A DNA stretch of 64,000 nucleotides, taken from Anaerolinea thermolimosa. Its GTDB lineage: Bacteria; Chloroflexota; Anaerolineae; Anaerolineales; Anaerolineaceae. The notes below the pieces were generated by a model that did not search any database, had not been told where the DNA came from, and worked only from the letters and a program-made list of their open reading frames with translations. Within the stretch, counting starts at the first letter, position 1. Every line of letters starts with the position of its first letter. The DNA lies in assembly GCF_001050195.2 (NCBI RefSeq), contig NZ_DF967965.1, positions 2,931,831 through 2,995,830 on the forward strand, written 5' to 3'. Positions 47,042 through 57,104 of this stretch are shown one piece after another. The position numbers and the translations under genes were made by a program.

Positions 47042-48502
47042 ATGAACAGATCATGGATTGGTCTGAGCGTGCTCGGGCGGGTGCTTTCGGCGATGATCGC
47101 CGTGGTGCTCTACAGCCTGCTCCTGTATCTCTTGAGAGGATTTTTCAACACCGCCATCATCGCCATCCTCTATCTGGTACCGGTGGTGGTCATGGCCTCT
47201 CTGTTTGGCGGGCTGGCCGGCATCAGTGCCTCCATCTTCTCTTTCCTGATCTTTAACTTTTTCTTCCTCCAGCCGATCTACACCTTTCAGGTAGCTCACC
47301 CGCAGGACTTCCTGGCCATGTTTGTCCTGCTGGGAGTGGCCATCCTGGTCAGCAACCTGATGGCCCGCTCCCAGCAACGACTCCAGCAGGTGCAGGCGCG
47401 AGAGCAGGAATTGCGCCGCCTTTATGAGCTCAGCGCGGCACTGACCGGCCAGATTGATGGCGACCGTATCGCGGAAATCCTCGCTCAAAAAATACATGAG
47501 GTGTTCCCCGGCGCCACCATCGAGATCACTGCTGATACTCCCCTGCGCCGGTTTCACGCCATGGTGCCCCCCGGTGCCACCCCCGGCCACGAGGCTCCCT
47601 GTACGCGCATTCCCCTCTACGCTTCCAAAGGGCCTCTCGGAGAAATCTGCCTGCACGGCCATTCAGGGGTGTTCACCCTGGAAGAAGACCGCCTGCTCCA
47701 AACCTACGCCAGCCAGGGCGCACTGGCGCTGGAGCGCGCCATCCTGGCCGAAATTGAGACGCGCAGCCGGGTTCTGGAAGAAAGCGACCGTCTCAAAACC
47801 GCCATCCTCTCTTCGGTCTCACACGAACTGCGCACTCCGCTGGCATCCATCCAGGCCGCGGCTACCAGCCTGTTCGATCCATCCGTAGCCCTGGAGCCTG
47901 CCGCCCGGCAGGAATTACAGGAAATCCTTCTTGAAGAAATTGAACATCTCACGCAGCTCGTCGGAAATCTGCTTAACATGTCGCGGCTCGAAGCCGGAGC
48001 ACTGAAGCTCCAGCGCCAGTGGAATTCGATGGCCGAAATTGTGGATACCGCCCTCCGCCGCCTGCGGCGTTCGGTAGGAGAACGGGTGCTGGAAGTAAAC
48101 GTTTCAGAAGACCTTCCCCTCGTCTCGGTAGATTCGGTGCTCATGGAGCAGGTGGTGCTCAACCTGGTGCGCAACAGCCTTAAATTTGCTCCGCCCTACA
48201 CCCCCATCACCATCAGCGCGGTTGTAGAAGGAGAAAGCCTGAAGGTGCAGGTAAAAAACCGCGGGCCGCACATCCCGGAAGAACACCTGGAACACATCTT
48301 TGACAAGTTTTACACCATCCCCGGCATGGAAAACCAGCGGGGTACCGGGTTGGGGCTTTCGATCTGCAAAGGTATTGTCGAAGCCCACGGGGGAACCATT
48401 CATGCCGAAAACCTCGCCGATGGGGTGGCGTTTTCTTTCACCATTCCTTCTCTGCAACGCATCCCACTGGCAAACTTGCCCGATGATGAGGAGAGCGAAT
48501 GA
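47042..48502 (+). CDS. KdpD-like sensor kinase lacking the N-terminal KdpD domain
   Basis: A 486-residue kinase. Four clustered helices (about 10-105) form the DUF4118 membrane domain of KdpD. A coiled coil, a GAF-like domain (about 130-250), HisKA with SSVSHELRTPLASIQAA and a HATPase domain (LNLVRNSLKF, GTGLGLSICKGIV) follow. The large N-terminal KdpD sensor/USP region of classical KdpD (about 900 residues) is absent. It is downstream of a KimA-like transporter instead of kdpFABC, so its job is probably to report potassium status for that transporter. The stop overlaps the regulator start by four bases. Confidence 0.88.
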   Translation: MNRSWIGLSVLGRVLSAMIAVVLYSLLLYLLRGFFNTAIIAILYLVPVVVMASLFGGLAGISASIFSFLIFNFFFLQPIYTFQVAHPQDFLAMFVLLGVAILVSNLMARSQQRLQQVQAREQELRRLYELSAALTGQIDGDRIAEILAQKIHEVFPGATIEITADTPLRRFHAMVPPGATPGHEAPCTRIPLYASKGPLGEICLHGHSGVFTLEEDRLLQTYASQGALALERAILAEIETRSRVLEESDRLKTAILSSVSHELRTPLASIQAAATSLFDPSVALEPAARQELQEILLEEIEHLTQLVGNLLNMSRLEAGALKLQRQWNSMAEIVDTALRRLRRSVGERVLEVNVSEDLPLVSVDSVLMEQVVLNLVRNSLKFAPPYTPITISAVVEGESLKVQVKNRGPHIPEEHLEHIFDKFYTIPGMENQRGTGLGLSICKGIVEAHGGTIHAENLADGVAFSFTIPSLQRIPLANLPDDEESE

Positions 48503-49191
48503 GCGGCACCGCGCCCCACATTCTGGTTATCGATGATGAACAGCAAATCCTGCGCGCCCTGCGTACTATTCTGGGACAGCATCAGTACCAGGTAACGACC
48601 GCCCGCAATGGAGAAGAAGGGCTGGCCCTGGCGGCGGCTGTTCAACCGGATGTCATCATCCTCGATCTCGGCCTGCCCGACATGAGCGGCATCGAAGTTT
48701 GCCAGCGCCTGCGCGAGTGGGCCGACATGCCCATCATCATTCTCTCGGCGCACGATACAGAACCAGAGAAAGTTGCCGCCCTCGATGCCGGTGCCGACGA
48801 CTACCTCACCAAACCTTTCGGTGTAGAAGAACTTATGGCCCGGGTGCGCGTGGCGTTAAGGCACCGCTCACGCAGTAGTAGCAGTAAGAGCAGCCTGATT
48901 ACCGCCGGGAACGTCACCATCGATCTTGCTGCCCACCTGGTGACCAAAAACGGCCAGCCGGTAAAACTGACCGCCACCGAATACCGCCTGCTCGCTTACC
49001 TGGCGGGTAATGCTGGCAGAGTGCTTACCCATCAGGCCATCCTCAACCACGTCTGGGGATATGCTGAGGACAGCCAGATGGAGTATCTGCGCGTGTACAT
49101 CCGTCAGCTTCGTCAGAAACTCGAAGACGACCCTCGCAACCCTCAATTAATCCTCACCGAATCGGGCGTGGGCTATCGCCTGATGACCTGA
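48499..49191 (+). CDS. KdpE-like response regulator (OmpR family)
   Basis: A 230-residue regulator. The receiver has IDDEQ, phospho-acceptor D56 (VIILDLGLPDMSG), S84-region ILSAHD and K106-region LTKPFG; the C-terminal winged helix (about 132-228) contains LTATEYRLLAYLA and DDPRNPQLILTESGVGYRL. Translationally coupled to the KdpD-like kinase by an ATGA overlap. It probably regulates the potassium transporter; no binding site could be defined by eye. Confidence 0.92.
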   Translation: MSGTAPHILVIDDEQQILRALRTILGQHQYQVTTARNGEEGLALAAAVQPDVIILDLGLPDMSGIEVCQRLREWADMPIIILSAHDTEPEKVAALDAGADDYLTKPFGVEELMARVRVALRHRSRSSSSKSSLITAGNVTIDLAAHLVTKNGQPVKLTATEYRLLAYLAGNAGRVLTHQAILNHVWGYAEDSQMEYLRVYIRQLRQKLEDDPRNPQLILTESGVGYRLMT

Positions 49192-49212
49192 AACCTCTGC
49201 GCCTCCTCCCTG

Positions 49213-49430
49213 CTATCCGGTCAGGCCATACTCTCGCAGGTAAACCTTCCCCGCATCCACCCCGGGAAGCATGCGGGCGATGAAAACATCCTCGCCTTCC
49301 GGTAATGCTCTGGCAGCTTTCCTCAGGCGGTCGAGCCAGCGCGCCCCCCTTCCATTCCATCACGGGGACAGATATTGTATGGATGCGTTCGCCCTGACCA
49401 ACCGCAACGCATAGAGCCCGATCCCGCGTC
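49213..49430 (-). pseudogene. Decayed gene fragment behind the DtxR gene
   Basis: On the minus strand one frame reads RALCVAVGQGERIHTISVP up to VMEWKG at a run of six Gs (about 49343-49348). The neighbouring frame then continues sensibly as ARWLDRLRKAARALPEGEDV and runs to a TAG at 49215-49213. Removing one G joins them into about 70 residues without a proper start. This is either the 3' remnant of a lost gene or a homopolymer sequencing error in a small gene that overlaps the DtxR stop. Function not recognised. Confidence 0.4.
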
Positions 49431-50129
49431 TCACGCAGACACGGCGCGTTCCACAAAGAGAAAGCGCGCCGCGGGGTACCCCAGCGTCACCTGCTTCTCC
49501 CCCAGGCGGATGGTCAGAGTCTGGTTGAAGGGCAGGGTTTCAATCACCTCGGTCTGGCTTCCGGGTAAAATTCCCTGCTCTACCAGGAAGGTCAACAGCT
49601 CCGGGCTGTTCTCGGCAAACTCATGAATGCGCCGAACCACAACCTTCTCACCCACCGGCACCTCAGTGAGGGGAACCCACCCGCGAGTCACCTCTTCGGC
49701 TCCCGGAAAGGGGTTGCCATGCGGGCAAACCTGAGGGTCTCCCAGGCTTTCGCGCATACGCTCTTCCAGCTCAGGGGAAATGGCGTGTTCAATGTTGTGC
49801 GCTTCATCGTGCGTCTTGTGGATGGGAACTTTCAACACCTTCACCAGCAGCCATTCGGTCAACATGTGTCGCCGAATCACTGAAGAAGCCGCCGCCCGAC
49901 CGGTTTCGGTCAGGTGAACCCCATGCCGCCCTTTCCCCGTCAGCCATTGATCGCGTTCCATCCGCCTGAAAGTCATCGCCACAGTCGCCGGAGCCACATT
50001 CAGCATCTCTGCCAGGCGCGCCGCGATAATCTCTCCGTAGTCGCGTTCCATGACGTACATGGTCATCAGGTAATCTTCTACGGTGGGTGTGGGGCGGGGC
50101 TGATTTTCAGGCTTCCCTGTATGAGGCAT
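49431..50129 (-). CDS. DtxR/MntR-family metal-dependent repressor
   Basis: A 232-residue regulator. N-terminal winged helix about 14-75 (ARLAEMLNVAPATVAMTFRRM), dimerisation and metal-binding region about 76-150 (HMLTEWLLVKVL, HDEAHNIEHAISPELEERM, CPHGNPFP), and a C-terminal FeoA/SH3-like domain (about 155-230). Excellent ribosome site GGAAGGAC before ATG 50129. Family role: with Fe(II) or Mn(II) bound, represses metal uptake genes. The metal cannot be told from sequence. A DtxR-type box lies 43 bases upstream of the start, so autoregulation is likely. Confidence 0.92.
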   Translation of the reverse strand: MPHTGKPENQPRPTPTVEDYLMTMYVMERDYGEIIAARLAEMLNVAPATVAMTFRRMERDQWLTGKGRHGVHLTETGRAAASSVIRRHMLTEWLLVKVLKVPIHKTHDEAHNIEHAISPELEERMRESLGDPQVCPHGNPFPGAEEVTRGWVPLTEVPVGEKVVVRRIHEFAENSPELLTFLVEQGILPGSQTEVIETLPFNQTLTIRLGEKQVTLGYPAARFLFVERAVSA

Positions 50130-50171
50130 TGTCCTTCCTTCTCCAAATTCAGAGGAGGGTTACTCCAAAAA

Positions 50172-50190
50172 TTAGCCTGCGCTAACCTTA
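50172..50190. promoter_or_regulatory. DtxR/IdeR-type operator
   Basis: The 19 bases starting TTAGCCTGCGCTAACC match the DtxR/IdeR consensus (TTAGGTTAGSCTAACCTAA) at 14 of 19 positions by my count, with an inner TTAGC/GCTAA inverted repeat. It lies in the upstream region of the DtxR-family gene. Confidence 0.7.
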
Positions 50191-50248
50191 AATCGTAGCG
50201 TGGCCTGAAGGAATTGTACCATGCCGGAGAGTTCAGTCAAGCCGTATC

Positions 50249-52606
50249 TCAGGCCCACACCCCTGCCTGAAACACCTTTTCAACCTCTCCCTGAACCGTA
50301 ATACTCCGTACTTCGAGCACTTCACTCCGCCCTTCAAAATTAGGACGATGTTCTGGCGCAAGGTAGATGGGGGCATCGGCCCGAAGCGGCAGAAAAACCA
50401 GCCGCAATCCATGTTTCAGCACTTCCGGAGCAAAACGGCGCAGACCAATTTCCCAGACCTGCCCGTTATAGAAATGGTCCGCAACCAACCGCCCATTTAC
50501 ATACGCCCGGGCCACATCGCCCACATAATCCACCCGCAAATAAACCTCTCGCCAGCCTTCCAGAGCTTCTTCAGGCAGGGTTACTTCCCAAACTTCTCCC
50601 CGATCAAACGCCTCATCTTCCGGAGCCTGCGCCACACCTGCCGGTCCCACAGGAACCGCCCGGGCAGGCGCGGCCAGCCGCACCCGGCGGCAGGCAACCT
50701 CCACATTCCGCCAGGACTGCCGCAGAGCAAAGCGCTGAAAACAGCCTTCCATCTCCCCCTGACCTGAGGGGTCAGGTATGGGCGGGAAAACAGCAAAAGT
50801 CAGTTCTTCGGGTGTGCGCGCGTGTAAACGCAACTCCTCTCCATCGAAGATCAGCCCTGCCGGTGAGAGGAACAGCCGTTCAGCCCCCCAGATTCTGGCC
50901 TTCCAGCAGTGCAGAGCCTGTTCTTCATCCAGCAAGAGAATGCGGGCGCTCTGCCCGTTCTCATCCCGGATCAGAACCCACTCTCCGGGGGGTAACCTGC
51001 GCAAACATCCCCCTCTTACAGTTACCTCTGCCCCCGCTGCTGTGCGGGCCTTCACCCCGTCTGAAAAGGCAAACTCGGCCTCAACTCCGCCGCGCCGGGC
51101 AAAAACAAAGCAATACCCGTCCTCCATCTTCAACCGGCACACAGGTTGCGCCGTAGCATATTTAAGCTGAATTCCATCCAGATCGAAGTGAAACGGCCAG
51201 AACATGGCCGCTCCCTGCCGAATCGTGACCGGCTCTGAAGGCAAGATCAGGTTTTCTTCTTTAAGGCGTAACAGGATTTGCACCCCCGGCTTATCAGGAA
51301 GCCCCTCCACCCGCTGATAATTGTTGAAGAAGATCAACCCGCGCCGCCCGTCTGAACGCACCGCCCAGCGCAGAGTCTCGCAGTCATCCAGACTGGAGGG
51401 CAGCCTCTCCGGGAAGTTTGCCGGAAGCGGCGCCAGGTCTTCGCCAAAGTCCTGCAAGAAGAGGTGCACCAGACGCAACGCATGATACTGCCCGCGAATC
51501 TGTCCGAATTCCCCAAGCGGCGCCTGGAAGTCGTAGGAAAGCACCGGCAAATCATTGGGATAGCCAGTAGCCTGAGACTCCTGCAGGGTGGTGTACTTCC
51601 CGGCAGGATTCGTCCCCCCGTGGTACATATAATACCCGGGAAGATTACTGCCGCTGCCCAGTTTTGTGATCAAGGGAGCCGCCACATCATCGGGGGCAAT
51701 GAACGGTCGGCGGTGATAAGACACCTGCATCCCTCCGCCCAGTTCGCAAGTGAGGTACGGATACCGTTCCAGATACGAAAGGTCACCCACCTCCCGCCGA
51801 GGCAGCAGGTCTTCACCAATCAGGTCATCGTTTCGCCCCGGCGAAAACACATACTGTCTTCGGCATTCGCGCGCCCAGTCCTCCACCTGTCGCACCCAGA
51901 AGGCATCCGGGTAGCCGCCGAAAAGCGGAATCACCTCATCCTGCGGCACTTCTGCCGGCCCCCAGCCGGTAATGGTATAGAGCGGCACCTCCATCCCGGC
52001 TTCCTGCGCCAGCCTTTTCAGTGTGCGGATATGATCCGCGCCATGAATCAGCTCGTTTTCGAGCTGAACACCAATCACCGGGCCCCCATCTTTCCACAGC
52101 AGGCCCTCAAGCTGCCTGGCGATCTGTGTGTAAAGTCGCCTCACATAACTCAGGTAGGGTTCAGCGTCCTGCCGCACAGCGCCGCCGCATTTTTTCAGCA
52201 ACCAGTCCGGGAATCCCCCATTCCGGCATTCCCCGTGTGCCCACGGGCCAATTCTCGGGTAAGCCAGCAGCCCCGCATCGCCACATTCCATCACAAAACG
52301 ACGCAAATCCCGCTGGCCTGACCAGTCCCATTCACCTTCGGCTTCCTCATGGTGAATCCAGAAGATATAAGTAGCCACAATGCCAATACCACCGGCCTTC
52401 ATTTTGAGCAATTCGGTCCGCCAACCCTCCTGCGGGTAGCGGGAGAAATGAAACTCTCCCATAACCGGCAACCAGGGCCTGCCGTTTATCGTCAGAAACC
52501 GGCTGGTGGCACTGATCTCAATCCCCTGCGGGTTCATCCCTCCCATTTTGAGGTGGCCAGATCGCATGGAAAGATCAGGATGGGTTAAATCGATGGAATG
52601 GATCAC
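50249..52606 (-). CDS. Glycoside hydrolase family 35 beta-galactosidase
   Basis: A 785-residue enzyme when started at GTG 52606, which has AGGAAGATC just upstream; an ATG at 52651 in the same frame would overlap carB. The (beta/alpha)8 domain shows GEFHFSRYPQEGWRTEL, YPRIGPWAHGECRNGGFPDW and GVQLENELIHG, which contains the likely acid/base Glu. C-terminal beta-sandwich domains follow. No signal peptide, so it acts inside the cell on imported oligosaccharides. It is 16 bases behind carB on the same strand and so is carried at the tail of the pyrimidine operon, an odd place for a glycosidase. Confidence 0.88.
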   Translation of the reverse strand: MIHSIDLTHPDLSMRSGHLKMGGMNPQGIEISATSRFLTINGRPWLPVMGEFHFSRYPQEGWRTELLKMKAGGIGIVATYIFWIHHEEAEGEWDWSGQRDLRRFVMECGDAGLLAYPRIGPWAHGECRNGGFPDWLLKKCGGAVRQDAEPYLSYVRRLYTQIARQLEGLLWKDGGPVIGVQLENELIHGADHIRTLKRLAQEAGMEVPLYTITGWGPAEVPQDEVIPLFGGYPDAFWVRQVEDWARECRRQYVFSPGRNDDLIGEDLLPRREVGDLSYLERYPYLTCELGGGMQVSYHRRPFIAPDDVAAPLITKLGSGSNLPGYYMYHGGTNPAGKYTTLQESQATGYPNDLPVLSYDFQAPLGEFGQIRGQYHALRLVHLFLQDFGEDLAPLPANFPERLPSSLDDCETLRWAVRSDGRRGLIFFNNYQRVEGLPDKPGVQILLRLKEENLILPSEPVTIRQGAAMFWPFHFDLDGIQLKYATAQPVCRLKMEDGYCFVFARRGGVEAEFAFSDGVKARTAAGAEVTVRGGCLRRLPPGEWVLIRDENGQSARILLLDEEQALHCWKARIWGAERLFLSPAGLIFDGEELRLHARTPEELTFAVFPPIPDPSGQGEMEGCFQRFALRQSWRNVEVACRRVRLAAPARAVPVGPAGVAQAPEDEAFDRGEVWEVTLPEEALEGWREVYLRVDYVGDVARAYVNGRLVADHFYNGQVWEIGLRRFAPEVLKHGLRLVFLPLRADAPIYLAPEHRPNFEGRSEVLEVRSITVQGEVEKVFQAGVWA

Positions 52607-52622
52607 GGTTGATCTTCCTGAC

Positions 52623-55600
52623 TCAAGAGATAGTTCGGCGTCCTCTGGCATGCGCGTAATGGTCCTGTAAACTGCGGTAGCGCATGGCCTGCTGCTTCAG
52701 CGCACGGATCGCCTCAATGGCCGCCGCCGCTGCCGAGAGGGTGGTAAGCAGGGGCACATTCATCTTTGCCGCGGCACTGCGGATGAGCGCCCCCTCACTG
52801 TGAGACATCGGCCCGAGGGGGGTATTCAGGATGAGATCAATCTTGCCCTGCTCAATCCAATCGACCACATGCGGTGACCCCTGAGAGACTTTATTGACCG
52901 CCGTCACAGGCAGCCCCACCCGCGAAAAATAGGCCGCTGTTCCGGGTGTGGCAAAGAGCTCGAATCCCATGCGGTGTAAATCGCGGGCAATCTTCAGGGC
53001 CGCCCCTTTATCGTAATCGTTGACGCTGATCAGCACCCGGCCCGAAAGCGGCAAATTGGTGCCCGCCGCCAGTTGAGATTTGGCAAATGCGTGCCCAAAA
53101 TGCGCCGCGTGTCCCATGACCTCCCCCGTACTGCGCATCTCCGGCCCCAGTGAGGTCACCAGGCTGGGCAATTTTCTGAAAGGCAACACCGCCTCTTTGA
53201 CGAAGAATCCATCCACCACCGGTTCTTCACGGATGCCCAGCTCATCCAGCCGCCCACCGGCCATCACCCATGCCGCAATGCGCGCCATGGGCAGCGCAGT
53301 AGCCTTGCTGGCAAAGGGCACCGTGCGCGAAGCCCGCGGGTTGACCTCTAAAACATACACCACATCTTCTTTGATCGCATATTGAATATTCAGCAGGCCC
53401 TTCACCTGAAGCGCCAACCCCAGCCGCTCGGTATACTCTCGAATAATGTTGAGGTGATACTGGCTGACTTTGTAAGGCGGGAGAATACAGGCCGAGTCCC
53501 CTGAATGCACCCCCGCCTCTTCAATGTGTTGCATGATCGCCCCCACCACCACCCGTTCTCCATCGGCCAGTGCATCCACATCGATCTCATAGGCGTCTTC
53601 CATGAAGCGATCAATCAACACCGCCTGGTTAGGGGCCACATCCAGAGCTTTTTGCAGAAACCCCTCAAGGGAGGATTCGCTATCCACAATGGCCATCGCC
53701 TGCCCTCCCAGCACGTAAGAAGGCCGCACCAGTACCGGGTAACCGATCTCTTGTGCCACCCGCCGCCCTTCCTCAAGGGAATAAGCGATACCATAAGGTG
53801 GATGGGGGATGTCCAGCTCGTCCAGCAGAGCGGCAAACGCCTGCCGATCCTCTGCCAGCCGAATGGATGCCGGAGAAGTACCCAGAATGGGCACCCCTGC
53901 CGCTTCCAACCCTTCTGCCAGGTTAAGGGGTGTCTGCCCGCCCAGTTGCAAGATCACCCCCAGCGGCTGTTCCCGATCCACAATGTTCAGCACATGTTCC
54001 AGCGTCATGGGTTCAAAATATAGCCGATCGGAGGTGTCGTAATCGGTTGATACGGTTTCAGGGTTGCAGTTCATCATGATCACTTCATACCCCCGTTCGG
54101 TCAGTGCGAAGGCCGCCTGGCAACAACAGGTATCAAATTCAATCCCCTGCCCAATGCGGTTCGGCCCCCCTCCAAGAATGAGGATCTTGGGGCGCCCTGT
54201 TGGTGGAGCTTCGTCTTCCTGTTCATACACACTGTAAAGATAGGGGGTTTGCGCCTCGAACTCTGCCGCACAGGTATCGACCTGTTTATACACCGGGAGC
54301 ACCCCCAAACTGCGCCGCAGAGAACGAATATCTCTGGCCTGCAGGGGCTTACCCGGCCTTGAAAGCAAGCGCGCCAGATGAGAATCGGCAAAGCCAAGCC
54401 TCTTTGCCGCTCGCAGAAGGGAGGCGTCGGGCTCTTCAGGGGGAAGGGCACGCAGGATGCGTTCCATCTCCACCACCTGTTCAAGTTCAGCCAGGAACCA
54501 GGGATCGATTTTCGCCGCTCGCGCAACTTCATCGATCGCATTTCCCGCCCGCAGCGCGCGGTACACGCTGAAGAACCGTTGCGCCGTCGGCACTGACACA
54601 TCCTCCAGCGTGGCGCCCATCTCCATCCAGACCGGCTTTGAGGGCCCACTGCCATCCAGAGCGTCCACACCAATTTCCAGCGATTGCACCGCCTTCTGAA
54701 GCGCCTGTACGAAGGTGCTCCCGATGGCCATCGCCTCGCCCACCGATTTCATCTGCGGGCCAAGGGTGGTATCGACGCCGGGGAATTTCTCAAACGACCA
54801 GCGGGGGATCTTCACCACCACATAATCCAGCGCCGGTTCAAAAGCGGCCACCGTCTGACCGGTAATATCGTTGATAATTTCATCCAGCGTGAACCCCACC
54901 GCCACCAGTGCGGCAATTTTCGCAATCGGGAAGCCCGTTGCTTTCGAGGCCAGCGCCGAGGAACGCGAAACGCGGGGGTTCATTTCAATAACCAGCATCC
55001 GCCCGCTGGCCGGATCAACGGCAAACTGCACGTTCGAGCCGCCCGTTTCCACGCCCACCGCATCCATCACCCGGCGCGCCATATCGCGCATTTGCTGGTA
55101 TTCGCGGTCGGTGAGCGTCTGCGCGGGAGCCACGGTGATGCTGTCGCCGGTGTGCACTCCCATCGGGTCAAGGTTTTCAATGCTGCACACCACCACAAAA
55201 TTCCCTGCTCCATCGCGCATCACTTCCAGCTCGTATTCTTTCCAGCCGAGCACCGACTCTTCGAGCCAGATCTGCCCGATCGGCGACTCACTCAGCGCCT
55301 TACGCACGGCTTCGGGCAGTTCCTCGGGGCATTTTACCCAGCCGGCCCCACTGCCGCCCAGGGCAAAAGAGGCGCGCACCAGCAACGGATAGCCGATTTC
55401 CCCGGCCAGTGCCCTGGCTTCCTCAAGAGAACGCGCCGCACCGCCCCGCGGTACCGGCACACCGGCTTCGATCATCGCCTGCCTGAAGCGCTCACGGTCT
55501 TCAGCAATACGAATGGCCTTCAAGGAAGCACCGATCAGCTGAACCTGATGCTCGGCCAGCGTCCCATCCTCACTGAGCGCCAGCGCCAGGTTAAGGCCGG

Positions 55601-55880
55601 TCTGCCCTCCCACCGTAGGCAGGAAGGCATCGGGCTTTTCCTGAGCGATGATTGCACGCAGCGCCTCTGGCACAAGGGGCTCGATGTAGGTAGCATCCGC
55701 CAGGTCGGGCTCGGTCATCACTGTGGCAGGGTTCGAGTTAACCAGCAAAATCCGGTAACCCTGCCGGCGCAAGGCTTTGATCGCCTGGGTGCCGGAATAA
55801 TCAAATTCGGCCGCCTGCCCGATGACAATCGGCCCGGAACCGACAATCAGAATGGTATGGATATCTTCACGCCCGGGCAT
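52623..55880 (-). CDS. carB: Carbamoyl-phosphate synthase large subunit
   Basis: A 1085-residue protein with the two homologous ATP-grasp halves. The first half begins [22 protein letters not shown] and the second has [19 protein letters not shown]; an MGS-like allosteric domain ends the chain. Reaction: makes carbamoyl phosphate from bicarbonate, two ATP and ammonia channelled from CarA. Full length and intact. It overlaps carA by 14 bases. Confidence 0.97.
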   Translation of the reverse strand: MPGREDIHTILIVGSGPIVIGQAAEFDYSGTQAIKALRRQGYRILLVNSNPATVMTEPDLADATYIEPLVPEALRAIIAQEKPDAFLPTVGGQTGLNLALALSEDGTLAEHQVQLIGASLKAIRIAEDRERFRQAMIEAGVPVPRGGAARSLEEARALAGEIGYPLLVRASFALGGSGAGWVKCPEELPEAVRKALSESPIGQIWLEESVLGWKEYELEVMRDGAGNFVVVCSIENLDPMGVHTGDSITVAPAQTLTDREYQQMRDMARRVMDAVGVETGGSNVQFAVDPASGRMLVIEMNPRVSRSSALASKATGFPIAKIAALVAVGFTLDEIINDITGQTVAAFEPALDYVVVKIPRWSFEKFPGVDTTLGPQMKSVGEAMAIGSTFVQALQKAVQSLEIGVDALDGSGPSKPVWMEMGATLEDVSVPTAQRFFSVYRALRAGNAIDEVARAAKIDPWFLAELEQVVEMERILRALPPEEPDASLLRAAKRLGFADSHLARLLSRPGKPLQARDIRSLRRSLGVLPVYKQVDTCAAEFEAQTPYLYSVYEQEDEAPPTGRPKILILGGGPNRIGQGIEFDTCCCQAAFALTERGYEVIMMNCNPETVSTDYDTSDRLYFEPMTLEHVLNIVDREQPLGVILQLGGQTPLNLAEGLEAAGVPILGTSPASIRLAEDRQAFAALLDELDIPHPPYGIAYSLEEGRRVAQEIGYPVLVRPSYVLGGQAMAIVDSESSLEGFLQKALDVAPNQAVLIDRFMEDAYEIDVDALADGERVVVGAIMQHIEEAGVHSGDSACILPPYKVSQYHLNIIREYTERLGLALQVKGLLNIQYAIKEDVVYVLEVNPRASRTVPFASKATALPMARIAAWVMAGGRLDELGIREEPVVDGFFVKEAVLPFRKLPSLVTSLGPEMRSTGEVMGHAAHFGHAFAKSQLAAGTNLPLSGRVLISVNDYDKGAALKIARDLHRMGFELFATPGTAAYFSRVGLPVTAVNKVSQGSPHVVDWIEQGKIDLILNTPLGPMSHSEGALIRSAAAKMNVPLLTTLSAAAAAIEAIRALKQQAMRYRSLQDHYAHARGRRTIS

Positions 55881-57027
55881 TTCTGACCTCCTTTTTCCCA
55901 GAAGTCTCGGTTACCAGGGTGAAGAACCGATCGAACAGGCCATGGGCATCGTGCGGGCCGGGAGAAGCTTCAGGGTGGAACTGGACGCAAAAAACCGGCC
56001 GGTCGCTCAGGGCAAAGCCCTCCAGGGTGCGATCATTCAGGCTGATATGCGTGGCTTCGATCCGGTGAGAGGGCAGGCTCTCTAAATCTACTGCGTAATT
56101 GTGGTTTTGAGCGGTGATCAACACCTTCCCCGAAAGGAGGTCTTTCACCGGGTGATTCCCGCTATGGTGGCCAAACTTGAGGCGGCTGGTACGCCCGCCC
56201 AGCGCGCGGCCAATAAGTTGCTGGCCAAGGCAAATACCAAATACCGGCAATCCACTCTCCACCAACCCCCCAACCACTTCTACAATCCCCGGCAGCCCTG
56301 CCGGGTCACCCGGGCCATTCGAAAGGAATACCCCATCCGGTTGCAGGGCAAGCACCTCGCTCAGCGAGGTATACGCCGGAACCACCGTCACCCGCGCCCC
56401 ACACCGCGCCAGATGACGCAGAATATTGCGTTTGATGCCAAAATCCATCGCTACCAGGTGTACCCCCGCAGGGTCGCCCTCCCCCACCCAGGGCGTTCCT
56501 GCGTCTCCCTTCCATTCATAAGGGGCCTGGCAGGTCACTTCGCCCACCATATCACGGCCATCCAGGCCAGGCCAGGAGCGCGCCATTGCCAACAGCGCTT
56601 CAGGCGACGTACCGCAGGTAGAAAGGGCCGCTTTCATCGTACCCTGGTCGCGCAATTTACGTGTGATCGCGCGGGTGTCAATTCCGGCAATACCGGGTAC
56701 CCCGTGCTCAGCCAGCCAGTCCGGCAGACTGCGTTCGGCTCGCCAGTTCGAAGAAGTTCGGCTCAGCGAATGCACCACCACCGCTTCCACCTGAGGTCGC
56801 TCCGATTCTACATCCGCAGCGTTGACCCCGACATTCCCAATATGAGCGGTGGTGAAGAGCACCCCTTGCCCTCGATAAGAGGGATCGGTGATGATCTCCT
56901 GATACCCCGTCATACTGGTGTTGAACACCAGCTCGAACACCGCATCTGCCGGCGCACCGAAGGATGCGCCGTAGAACGTTGTGCCGTCTTCCAGCACCAG
57001 CGTTGCCGACCATCTTTCCGCTACCAT
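55867..57027 (-). CDS. carA: Carbamoyl-phosphate synthase small subunit
   Basis: A 386-residue glutaminase subunit. N-terminal CPSase domain ([31 protein letters not shown]) and a C-terminal class I glutamine amidotransferase domain with nucleophile Cys in FGICLGQQL and the partner His/Glu in [11 protein letters not shown]. Supplies ammonia to CarB. Preceded by pyrD with a 77-base gap and overlapping carB. Confidence 0.97.
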   Translation of the reverse strand: MVAERWSATLVLEDGTTFYGASFGAPADAVFELVFNTSMTGYQEIITDPSYRGQGVLFTTAHIGNVGVNAADVESERPQVEAVVVHSLSRTSSNWRAERSLPDWLAEHGVPGIAGIDTRAITRKLRDQGTMKAALSTCGTSPEALLAMARSWPGLDGRDMVGEVTCQAPYEWKGDAGTPWVGEGDPAGVHLVAMDFGIKRNILRHLARCGARVTVVPAYTSLSEVLALQPDGVFLSNGPGDPAGLPGIVEVVGGLVESGLPVFGICLGQQLIGRALGGRTSRLKFGHHSGNHPVKDLLSGKVLITAQNHNYAVDLESLPSHRIEATHISLNDRTLEGFALSDRPVFCVQFHPEASPGPHDAHGLFDRFFTLVTETSGKKEVRNARA

Positions 57028-57104
57028 TATCAGATCCTGCCTTCCAAAATCAAGTTAGCCGATGAGTATACCCGAAAAAACTTGTCCAGACAATCCGCCC
57101 GGTA

